From Planctomycetota bacterium (lineage in GTDB: Bacteria; Planctomycetota; B15-G4): DNA of 22,676 nucleotides. Shown piece by piece: positions 7,887 through 14,038 of the stretch. A model generated the notes under the pieces. The model was not told the origin of the DNA and did no database searches. It saw nothing but the letters and a program-made list of their open reading frames with translations. Positions within the stretch are counted from its first letter, which is position 1; the number at the start of each line of letters is the position of its first letter. The stretch covers positions 1 through 22,676 of the forward strand of contig QNBX01000064.1 of NCBI GenBank assembly GCA_003644265.1. Reading direction: 5' to 3'. The translations under genes and the position numbers were made by a program.

Positions 7887-9187
7887 GTCGCCTGCTGGTC
7901 TCCAACATGGACGCCGAGGCGCGCTGGTCCCGCGCCGGGACCCTGCCTCGGCCCTTGCGTGAGCGCCTGTCGGCGGTGGGCACGCTCATGCGCGTCTTTG
8001 CCGAGTGCGATGACGACGTGCTCTGGACGCCGGACCCCATCGCCCAGGCCGCGCTGGCCGACGTGCCCGGCCTGCCGAGCCCGCGCTTGCTGTCGGGCGA
8101 GCTGTCGGCCAGCGTGCGAGCCGACCATTCGGCTGAACAGCTGGGCGATGCGGCGGGCGGCGCGGCGGGCGGCGCGGCGGGCCAAGCGGCGGGCCAAGCG
8201 GCGGGCCAAGCGGCGGGCCAAGCGGCGGGCCAACTGCCGGGCCAACTGCCGGGCCAACTGCCGGGCCAACTGCCGGGCCAACTGCCGGGCCAACTGCCGG
8301 GGCAACTGCCGAGCCAAGCGCCGGGCGCTGTGCCGAGTGCTGTGCCAAGTGCTGACGCCCCGTGCGACGTGCTGCTCTGGATGGTCACGCCTGAGCTGGC
8401 CGGGGTGGCTCCGGGGCACAGCTCGCCGCTGGTCGTGGAGCGCGTGGCTCACCGGGCGTTCGGGTTCGATCTCTGCCGCCGCCTCGGCCTGGCTCTGGAG
8501 GGCTCCCGAGTCCTGGTATCAGCCGACGAGCTGCGCGAGACGCTGAGCCAGGCCCGGGGGCGCTGGGTCTGCAAGCCGGCCTGGTCCGCGGCCGGCCGCG
8601 GGCACTTGCTGGGAGACGGGCCGGCCGAGGCGAGCACCCTGCTGGCCGCGGCGCGGCTCCTGTCCACTCAGGGCTGGCTGCTGTTCGAGCCCTGGGAGCA
8701 GCGTGCCCTCGACGTGGGTTGCTGTGGCCAGGTGCGCGACGGTGACGTGGAGCTGCTGGGCAGCCAGCGCCTGCTGATCGACGTCCGGGGCCGCTTTGGC
8801 GGAGTGGTCGTGTGCGCCGCCGACCCCGGCGCCCCGGGCCTCTCGTCGGCGGAGCAGGACGAGCTCGAACAGGCCGCTCGCCGCGCCGGGGCCGCGCTGG
8901 CCGAGGCCGGGTACGAAGGGCCCTTCGGCGTGGACGCCTATCGCACGAGCGACGGCCGCTTTCGCCCGCTGGTGGAGCTCAACGCGCGCTTCAGCTTCGG
9001 CCGCGTGACGCGCTCACTGCTGCAGCGGGTGCGGGATCTGGCACCGGACCGGCCCATGGCGCTGCGCATGGCACGCGGCGCGCCTGCGGAGGGGCGGGGC
9101 GTGGTCACGCTGCTGCGGCCGGATCCCGCGCACGTCGATGGGGGCACGTCTGCCTGGCTCGAGCCCTGGACCGACGAACAGGCTTGA
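7883..9187 (+). CDS. ATP-grasp-like ligase with tandem-repeat insert
   Basis: This 434-residue protein starts inside the stop of the DUF455 gene (ATGA overlap), so translation is probably coupled. An N-terminal pre-ATP-grasp region (1-88) is interrupted by a low-complexity segment (residues 90-157) of 17 four-residue repeats, mostly AAGQ then LPGQ. The remaining protein has ATP-grasp landmarks: a nucleotide-binding lysine strand with Gly-rich loop (GRWVCKPAWSAAGRGHLLG, about 224-242), WLLFEPWEQ (about 266-274), and FGVDAYRTSDGRFRPLVE with LNARFSFGR (about 350-375), where E and N residues would bind Mg-ATP. ATP-grasp enzymes activate a carboxylate as acyl phosphate and join it to an amine or thiol. 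The partner could be a small molecule or peptide; pairing with a diiron-type protein hints at a modification pathway but does not define it. Confidence 0.75.
   Translation: MSRLLVSNMDAEARWSRAGTLPRPLRERLSAVGTLMRVFAECDDDVLWTPDPIAQAALADVPGLPSPRLLSGELSASVRADHSAEQLGDAAGGAAGGAAGQAAGQAAGQAAGQAAGQLPGQLPGQLPGQLPGQLPGQLPGQLPSQAPGAVPSAVPSADAPCDVLLWMVTPELAGVAPGHSSPLVVERVAHRAFGFDLCRRLGLALEGSRVLVSADELRETLSQARGRWVCKPAWSAAGRGHLLGDGPAEASTLLAAARLLSTQGWLLFEPWEQRALDVGCCGQVRDGDVELLGSQRLLIDVRGRFGGVVVCAADPGAPGLSSAEQDELEQAARRAGAALAEAGYEGPFGVDAYRTSDGRFRPLVELNARFSFGRVTRSLLQRVRDLAPDRPMALRMARGAPAEGRGVVTLLRPDPAHVDGGTSAWLEPWTDEQA
8150..8353 (+). repeat. In-frame 12-bp tandem repeat (17 units) inside ATP-grasp gene
   Basis: Seventeen contiguous 12-bp units encode AAGG x2, AAGQ x5, LPGQ x6, LPSQ, APGA and VPSA x2. 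Units in the middle are almost identical (GCGGCGGGCCAA then CTGCCGGGCCAA) and the edges are degenerate, the pattern of slippage expansion. Because 12 is a multiple of three, changes in copy number keep the frame. Confidence 0.95.
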
Positions 9188-9370
9188 GACGCAGCCGTGT
9201 CGGCGAGCAGCAGGCGCCCCGGCACTCAGGTGAGCAGCGCACGCAAGCCAGCAGCAGGCACCCAGGCGAGCAGCGGGCACACAGGCGAGCAGCAGCTACG
9301 CAGGCGAGCAGCGGGCACGCAGCAGACGCAATCCAGCAGACGCGGCGGCAAGCCACCTGAAACAGAAGAC

Positions 9371-9404
9371 GGGCGCCGGCAGGAGTTTGACTCTGCCAGC
9401 GCCC
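9371..9404 (-). terminator. Hairpin, candidate terminator (better on minus strand)
   Basis: GGGCGC (9371-9376) pairs with GCGCCC (9399-9404) and GGCAG (9378-9382) with CTGCC (9393-9397), leaving one internal mismatch and a 10-nt loop. Read on the minus strand, the stem is followed by a pyrimidine-rich GTCTTCTGTTTC, as in an intrinsic terminator. It lies 530 nt beyond the sulfatase stop, so it may instead be a bidirectional insulator between convergent genes. The plus-strand side lacks a T tract. Confidence 0.4.
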
Positions 9405-9735
9405 GCACCGAGGTCTCTCGGGGGACCTCATGTTCAGATCGAAGACCGAGCAGACGCCCAGCTTGGAGCCCCGGCCAACAATAGCTCGTTCGCTGGGCCG
9501 TCTACTCGGTTGCGTTCGATCCTGTGTTGCGCTCTCTCCAGCGCGCTCTCGTCGCTGCGCGGCGATGAACACACTGCGCGGCGCCGGAGACGGGAACCCT
9601 CGGACATGCCGAGAGGTGATGGTTCCGTCGTCGCCACCATGTATGGGTATGGGCGCTCCAGGTAACGGCAGCAAATCCGTGGCGTCGGTGTGGCGTGCAG
9701 GGACGGGGGGCAGATCGCCGGGTCAGCTCCAGGTC

Positions 9736-9858
9736 CTGACCGATGCCTGCGCCCGTACCTGCTCCGCCTCCTGACCGATGCATCCGGCGGCGTCGCCCGC
9801 ACCTGCTCTGCCTTCTGACCGATGCATCCGGCGGAGTCGTCCGTACCTGCTCCGCTCG
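9736..9858. repeat. Three direct repeats of ~44 bp
   Basis: Copies begin CTGACCGATGC at 9736, 9771 and 9815. Copies two and three are 44 bp apart and share CTGACCGATGCATCCGGCGG and then a conserved ACCTGCTC-type end. The first copy lacks 9 bp of the central part. Head-to-tail arrangement without spacers argues against CRISPR. Confidence 0.8.
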
Positions 9859-9935
9859 CTCGGGCACTGCTTGTTTCACCGGCATGGCCAGCCTGCGCCG
9901 ACGTCAGGGGCCTGCCCGGCGCGCGCCCGCGGCGC

Positions 9936-11651
9936 TCAGTCGTCCTCGGCCGGCAACAGCTCGAAGTGCTCGCTGGGGCTGTGGGCCTGGGCCATGAGCT
10001 GCTCCAGCCGCGCCACGAGTTCCGGGTGCTGGGCCGCCACGTCGGAGCTCTCGCCGGGGTCGGTCGCCAGGTCATACAGCTCCAGCGCTCGGCCGGGGGC
10101 TCGGCGCAAGGCCTTCCAGTCCTCCAGGAGCAGCGCCTGTTCACGCCGCCGGTACTCCCAGTAGAGGTAGGGGTGGCGCGCTTGCTGTGACGCCTCGCCC
10201 CGCAACGTGGGCACCAGCGAGAGGCCGTCGCAGGGGTCGGGGGCGCTGGCGCCGGCCAGCTCGCAGAGGGTGGGCAGCAGGTCCTGGAAGCCCGAGATGT
10301 GGGCGCTCTCGCTACCCGCCGGCACCACGCCGGGCCAGCGCGCAAGCATGGGCACGCGGATGCCGCCCTCCAACAGCTGCGCCTTGCGGCCGTTGAGCCC
10401 GCCGGAGCTGGCGAAGAACTCGCGATCCACGCCGCCCACCCAGCTGGGGCCGTTGTCGCTGCTGAAGATGATCAGCGTGCGCTCGGTCAGGCCCAACTCG
10501 TCCACCAGATCCACGAGGCGGCCCACGTCGTGGTCGAGGCGCGTGATCATCGCGGCGTAAGCGGCGCGCGGCGTGCGCTGGGGCAGGTAGCCGGCCTGCC
10601 CTCGGTAGGGCGTCTCAGCGAAGGCGCCGTCGTACCGGGCCAGGTCGTCCGCGGGCACCTGCAGCGCCAGGTGTGGGATGGGCGAGGCGAACACGAGGCA
10701 GAAGGGCCGCTCACGCTGCTCGCGCACAAAGGTCAGGGCCTCGTCGAGCATGAGATCCGGAGCCCACTGCTCGCCGCTGTAGGGCGCATAGCTGGCGGGA
10801 TCGAGCGGGTCGGCGTCGGCGGGCAGGCGCTGGTGCGCGCGAAACGGCTCGTTGGCCAGGGGCACCCGGACGCCGTCGCGCCAGAGGTGCGTGGGGTAGT
10901 AGTTGTGCGCCTGGCGCTGGCAGAGCGAGCCGAAGAAGCGCTCGAAGCCCATGTGCTCGGGCGCGCCCTCGCTGCCCGGGCCGCCCAGGCCCCACTTGCC
11001 CACGAAGGCCGTGGCGTAGCCCGCCGCCTGCAGGCGATGGCCGAGGGTCACGGTGTCGCTGGGGAGCGGGCGTTGGCCCTCGAGCGAGGGGTCGTTCCAG
11101 ACATCGCCGCGTGCGGCCAACTCGTCGTTGTCGCGGATGGCGGCGTGGCCCGTGTGCAGACCTGTCAGCAGCACGCAGCGCGCCGGGGCGCAGACCGGGC
11201 TGCCGGAGTAGTGCCGCGTGAAGCGCATGCCCTCGGCGGCCAGGGCGTCGATGCGCGGCGTGGCGATGCGCTCCTGTCCGTAGCAGCCCAGCTCGCCATA
11301 GCCCAGGTCATCGGCCAGCACGTAAATGATGTTGGGCTGCGAGGGCAGCTCGGCTGGCGCGGCTGGCGCGGGTTGCGCGGGTGGGGCGGGTGGGGCGGCT
11401 GGCGCGAGTTGCGCGGGTTGCTCGGGTTGCTCGGGTTGGGTGGGTTGGGTGGGTTGGGTGGGTTGGGTGGGTTGTGCCGCACGCCCCTCAACGAGGTGCC
11501 TGGGTTGCTGCCCCAGGTCGGGTTGCGCGGGGCGGTCCGGATGCGGAGCCATGCCGGTGCAGGCCGCCAGCAGCGCGAGCCCGAGGAGGCCCAGCGCGAG
11601 GGCGCTCAGAGCGAGGGGGCCGCGCGCGAGGGGGCCGCGCGCTGTGCTCAC
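9936..11651 (-). CDS. Arylsulfatase lipoprotein (formylglycine-type, S1 family)
   Basis: This 571-residue type I sulfatase hydrolyses sulfate esters, probably of polysaccharides. The catalytic motif is C-A-P-A-R (C154-R158, continuing CVLLTG), the C-x-P-x-R site whose Cys is converted to formylglycine. Metal and sulfate ligands are visible: ADD at 113-115, K219 in GKW, H327 in PIPHL, and SDN at 398-400. The start is the GTG at 11651, which overlaps the TGA of the upstream transglutaminase gene and gives a clean lipoprotein signal (VSTARGPLARGPLAL to LLAAC, lipid Cys C31); longer upstream readings overlap that gene. A Pro/Gln repeat linker (QPTQPTQPEQP, about 60-80) joins the lipid anchor to the enzyme domain (about 105-535). 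A formylglycine maturase (FGE) must be encoded elsewhere. Export and substrate are inferred. Confidence 0.92.
   Translation of the reverse strand: MSTARGPLARGPLALSALALGLLGLALLAACTGMAPHPDRPAQPDLGQQPRHLVEGRAAQPTQPTQPTQPTQPEQPEQPAQLAPAAPPAPPAQPAPAAPAELPSQPNIIYVLADDLGYGELGCYGQERIATPRIDALAAEGMRFTRHYSGSPVCAPARCVLLTGLHTGHAAIRDNDELAARGDVWNDPSLEGQRPLPSDTVTLGHRLQAAGYATAFVGKWGLGGPGSEGAPEHMGFERFFGSLCQRQAHNYYPTHLWRDGVRVPLANEPFRAHQRLPADADPLDPASYAPYSGEQWAPDLMLDEALTFVREQRERPFCLVFASPIPHLALQVPADDLARYDGAFAETPYRGQAGYLPQRTPRAAYAAMITRLDHDVGRLVDLVDELGLTERTLIIFSSDNGPSWVGGVDREFFASSGGLNGRKAQLLEGGIRVPMLARWPGVVPAGSESAHISGFQDLLPTLCELAGASAPDPCDGLSLVPTLRGEASQQARHPYLYWEYRRREQALLLEDWKALRRAPGRALELYDLATDPGESSDVAAQHPELVARLEQLMAQAHSPSEHFELLPAEDD
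11415..11471 (+). repeat. G-run tandem repeat with G-quadruplex potential, in frame in sulfatase
   Basis: Eleven GGG runs occur within 57 bp. The core (11433-11471) has loops of T and TT only, built from a 9-bp unit (GGGTTGGGT). On the minus strand it encodes the repeated Gln-Pro-Thr/Glu linker behind the lipid anchor. The G-rich strand is the template strand of the gene. Confidence 0.85.
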
Positions 11652-12862
11652 AGGTCCCGAAACGAGAACTCCGTCTGCACCTGATCCCATACCTGGCCTC
11701 CCACTTCGACGTAGGGGTAGACGAGGAAGTTTACGGGGCCTGCGTCCTGCGCGGGATTCAGGATCAGATCGCGTCCCACGGTGAAGGCGACGCGGTCGGC
11801 CGACAGCCGTCCGAAGTTGGCCTCGGCGGCCTGCGGATGCTTGTCGGCCTCGGAGATGTCGCACGGCGTCCAGCGGCCATCGACGTCGAACCAGGCCCAG
11901 CAGTGGTAGCCCCCCACGGAGCTCTCTCCCCGCTGGGGCGGTAGGCCGAAGCCCATCTCGAAGCGCGCCGGCAGGCCGCTGTCGCGGCACATGGCGATGA
12001 ACAGGCTGTGGAAGTCGGTGCAGTTGCCGTGCCCCGAGGTGCAGGCCCAGCGCGCGTCGCCTCGTCCCCAGGAGCCGCCGGCGGGTTTGGCGTAGCGCAG
12101 CTCCTCGCGCACCAGGTCGAAGTAGCGTCGCGGGAGCTGCGCGCCCGGATTCTCGGCGTTGGCGTTGGCGTTGGCGTTGGCGTCGGCACTGGCATCGGCA
12201 TCGGCATCGGCATCGGCATCGGCATCGGCACTGGCGTTGGCGTTGGCGTTGGCGTCGGCCAGCAGCCGGCTCACCTCGGGCGAGTTGGCCGGCACCAGCG
12301 CGTTGGCCTGCAGGAACAGCTGCCGTTGCTGGTCGGTGATCCGCTCGCCCTGCTGTGGCAGCACCTCGCGTCGCGTCACGTCGTACGCCACGGCCAGCGG
12401 GATGGTGCCCGATGCGTCGGCCCGCGCCTCCACGTAGAGCAGCCGGTTGCGGTAGCGCTGCTCCAGCGCCGTGTGCGGCTCGCCTGGCAGCTTGGTGTGA
12501 ATGACCGTGATGTCCTGGTGCGGCCCGTCCTGGGCCAGGGGCAACCAGATCCTGGCCTCGGTGCCGGGCGCGAGCCCCGTGACACTGGCCTCGTACAGGA
12601 ACGTGAAGTGGCGCTCGGCGGGTGTGGCGGTGTGCGACCCGCCGGGCGCCGCCGTGGGGGACTGGCAGGCGACGAGCAGGCAGCTGATCGCGACGATCAG
12701 CGTCGCGCTCCGAAGCTGGCCCGGAGCTTGGCCCGGAGCTTGGGTTGGAGCCTGGGTTGCATGTGCCGCCTCGCGCGTGGGCAGACGCGAGGTCGTCGAG
12801 CAGTGCTCCCTCGACCCGGCCCCGGAAGGCGCTCTGGAGCTGGCGTGGTCCTCGGGGCTCAT
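11648..12862 (-). CDS. Transglutaminase-like cysteine-protease-fold lipoprotein
   Basis: This 404-residue protein carries a transglutaminase-like core with the triad C281 (GHGNCTDFHSLFIAMCR), H320 (GGYHCWAWFDVDG) and D335 (WTPCDISEADKH). Such domains act as peptidases, transamidases or protein-crosslinking enzymes. A hydrophobic stretch with a lipobox (ATLIVAISCLLVAC, lipid Cys C66) predicts a lipoprotein, although 50 residues precede it, longer than usual; no in-frame Met start lies closer, so a non-ATG start is possible. An N-terminal beta-type domain (about 84-162) precedes a striking Ala-Asn/Asp/Ser repeat (203-236), which sits just before the catalytic domain. The stop overlaps the sulfatase GTG by 3 nt, so the two are an operon of surface lipoproteins. 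Substrate unknown. Confidence 0.82.
   Translation of the reverse strand: MSPEDHASSRAPSGAGSREHCSTTSRLPTREAAHATQAPTQAPGQAPGQLRSATLIVAISCLLVACQSPTAAPGGSHTATPAERHFTFLYEASVTGLAPGTEARIWLPLAQDGPHQDITVIHTKLPGEPHTALEQRYRNRLLYVEARADASGTIPLAVAYDVTRREVLPQQGERITDQQRQLFLQANALVPANSPEVSRLLADANANANASADADADADADADASADANANANANAENPGAQLPRRYFDLVREELRYAKPAGGSWGRGDARWACTSGHGNCTDFHSLFIAMCRDSGLPARFEMGFGLPPQRGESSVGGYHCWAWFDVDGRWTPCDISEADKHPQAAEANFGRLSADRVAFTVGRDLILNPAQDAGPVNFLVYPYVEVGGQVWDQVQTEFSFRDL
12155..12256 (-). repeat. In-frame hexamer repeat (17 units) in transglutaminase gene
   Basis: Seventeen hexamers (GGCGTT, GGCGTC, GGCACT and GGCATC on the plus strand) encode an alternating Ala-Asn / Ala-Asp / Ala-Ser tract. 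Plus-strand order is Asn-type x4, Asp, Ser, Asp-type x6, Ser, Asn-type x3, Asp: an Asp block flanked on both sides by Ser and Asn units. Each change is a one- or two-base variant, as expected from repeat expansion followed by point mutation. Confidence 0.95.
12716..12763 (-). repeat. Short 12-bp repeat (4 units) encoding QAPT/QAPG
   Basis: Four 12-bp units (such as TTGGCCCGGAGC on the plus strand) encode the pre-lipobox tract QAPTQAPGQAPGQ of the transglutaminase protein. The coding-strand unit GCTCCGGGCCAA closely resembles the CTGCCGGGCCAA and GCGGCGGGCCAA units in the ATP-grasp gene. Confidence 0.8.
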
Positions 12863-13152
12863 GACTGGCGGGTCTCTTGCTGGCGACTGAAGGAAGCTGA
12901 ACGCGACAGGATCAGGCGGCCGACCATGCGGACCGGTCCTCGCCGGGTCAAGCCGTGCCGGGTGGAGACCAGCCGTTCGTGTCCGCTGCGCTCGGGGTTC
13001 GCGGGAAGGTGGTGCGTGACGCTATGGTCTTGGGCCCGGCGCGCGGTCGATCCCATTGATGATGGCGGCGCGTCGGCAACTTCGGGTGCCGCCGCGGCGC
13101 GTGGTCGCTCCACCCGGAGACTCTCAAGACAGACTACGCGACGGAGGCAGAC
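12863..13152. other. Divergent intergenic region before the peroxiredoxin
   Basis: These 290 bp separate the transglutaminase (-) and peroxiredoxin (+) starts and must hold both promoters. A 10-bp palindrome GGACCGGTCC lies at 12930-12939. I see no convincing -35/-10 pair. The ribosome binding site of the peroxiredoxin (GGAGG, 13143-13147) is at its right end. Confidence 0.5.
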
Positions 13153-13758
13153 GTGACGGAGTGCATCCAAGTGGGCCAGGAGGTCCCGGACTTCACGCTC
13201 ACGACGTTCGACCCCACGACGGGCGACTTCGGGAGCTTTCATCTGGCCGAGAACCAGAAGAAGGGGCGTTGGTCGATGCTCTTCTTCTACCCAGCCGACT
13301 TCACCTTCGTATGAGCGACTGAATTCGCTGCTCTGGCAGAGCAGCACAATAGGTTTGATCGACTCGGGTGCGACGTGATCACGGTCAGCACCGATACGCA
13401 GTTCACGCACCTCGCGTGGCAGCGCGACGAGAAGGAACTCAAGGACGTCCGCTACATGATGGGCGCCGACACCACCGGGGACTTGGCGCGGATGTTCGGC
13501 GTCTACCTCGATGGCGCGGGGCTCGCGCTGCGCGGCACGTTCCTGATCGCCCCCGACGGGAAGCTCATGAACAACATGACCAACTTCCTGAACATGGGGC
13601 GCAACATCGACGAGCTGCTGCGCCTGCTCAAGGCCAACATCTACCTGAGCAAGAAGACCGACGAAGGCTGCCCGTCCAAGTGGAAGGACGACGGCGACAA
13701 GACGCTCAAGCCCTCCGCCAAGATGGTGGGTCGTGTGCACGAGGCGCTCAACGACTGA
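13153..13758 (+). CDS. Selenocysteine-containing AhpC-type typical 2-Cys peroxiredoxin (UGA recoded at codon 54)
   Basis: Read through an in-frame TGA (13312-13314), this is a full 201-residue AhpC/Prx1-class peroxiredoxin that reduces hydroperoxides in the cytoplasm. The active-site strand reads FFYPADFTFV-U-ATEF, so P47, T51 and U54 form the P-x-x-x-T-x-x-C motif with selenocysteine in place of the peroxidatic Cys. R127 (LRGTFLI) completes the site, STDTQFTHLAW (about 79-89) is the AhpC signature, and C173 (DEGCPSKWK) is the resolving Cys near the C terminus. Homology runs in one frame on both sides of the TGA with no other lesion, and a SECIS-like hairpin follows it. GGAGG at 13143-13147 sets the GTG start 5 nt later. 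TGA is a normal stop in neighbouring genes, so this is local recoding. The fallback reading is a nonsense mutation. No ahpF, selA, selB or selC is in the window. Confidence 0.85.
13312..13345 (+). promoter_or_regulatory. Sec UGA codon and candidate bacterial SECIS element
   Basis: The TGA at 13312-13314 is followed, after 12 nt, by a perfect 7-bp stem: GCTGCTC (13327-13333) and GAGCAGC (13339-13345) around the loop TGGCA. Closing the U-A pair gives an 8-bp stem with loop GGC. A G in the first two loop positions and about 19-20 nt from UGA to loop fit the known bacterial SECIS rules, which place the SelB-binding minihelix within the coding region just after the UGA. Confidence 0.75.
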
Positions 13759-13787
13759 CGTCGGTGGCTGCGTGCAAGCGACAAGGT

Positions 13788-13823
13788 GTGGCCCCCGCGT
13801 CGGCAGTCCGGCGCGGGGGCCAC
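13788..13823 (+). terminator. Strong hairpin downstream of the peroxiredoxin
   Basis: GTGGCCCCCGCG (13788-13799) and CGCGGGGGCCAC (13812-13823) are perfect 12-bp inverted copies with a 12-nt loop, 30 nt after the peroxiredoxin stop. There is no T tract, so it may terminate weakly, act with Rho, or protect the mRNA 3' end. Confidence 0.6.
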
Positions 13824-13939
13824 GCTGCGTTCGGGCACCAGGTGTGTGTGCGGGGCGGCGAGGGACGGCGTGGCGCCTTCTGTTGGCCGCGCCATCTCCC
13901 CGGGGCCGCGCGCGCTCTGCGCAGGCGCCCGGTCGGCGA

Positions 13940-13971
13940 ACGCGCCGGTCAGCGTACGCGCCGGTCAGCGT
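13940..13971. repeat. 16-bp tandem duplication upstream of LOG gene
   Basis: ACGCGCCGGTCAGCGT occurs twice, head to tail (13940-13955 and 13956-13971), ending 67 nt before the LOG start. The position fits paired regulator sites, but no regulator is known. Confidence 0.6.
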
Positions 13972-14038
13972 TGCGATTGCGGCTTGGCGTGGAGGCCCCA
14001 GGCGAGGATCATCACGGCGTGATGAGCGGAGAGCTGAG

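Larger units (their letters stand above)
9188..9935. other. Convergent intergenic region, repeat- and hairpin-rich, no supported gene
   Basis: These 748 bp separate the ends of the ATP-grasp (+) and sulfatase (-) genes. From 9200 to 9340 the words CAGGCGAGCAGC and GCAGCGGGCAC recur at irregular spacing. A strong hairpin group lies at 9371-9429 and three ~44-bp direct repeats at 9736-9858. Open frames exist (for example 9430-9774 +), but they have repeat-derived, low-complexity translations and no ribosome binding site, so I do not call them. Confidence 0.6.
13759..14038. other. Intergenic region with terminator and upstream repeats
   Basis: No gene seen in these 280 bp. They hold the terminator-like hairpin of the peroxiredoxin (13788-13823) and a 16-bp direct repeat (13940-13971) before the LOG-family gene, whose ribosome binding site GGAGAG is at 14028-14033. 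Confidence 0.5.

Noticed and set aside
9430..9774. Small plus-strand gene (114 codons) after the hairpins
   Set aside because: No ribosome binding site, Arg/Ser/Pro-rich translation and overlap with the direct repeats.
9736..9858. CRISPR or att-site repeats
   Set aside because: Copies abut without unique spacers and no integrase is in the window.
11652..11990. N-terminal extension of the sulfatase
   Set aside because: The extension overlaps the catalytic end of the transglutaminase gene and hides the lipoprotein signal; the GTG at 11651 explains both.
12008..13156. Plus-strand 382-codon frame opposite the transglutaminase
   Set aside because: It is antisense to a gene with a clear catalytic triad and lipobox; its Gly-Ile/Val runs come from the hexamer repeat.
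13153..13758. Peroxiredoxin as a frameshifted or decayed pseudogene
   Set aside because: There is only one stop, no frame change, all other active-site residues are intact, the ribosome binding site is good, and the stop sits exactly on the peroxidatic Cys with a SECIS-like hairpin after it.
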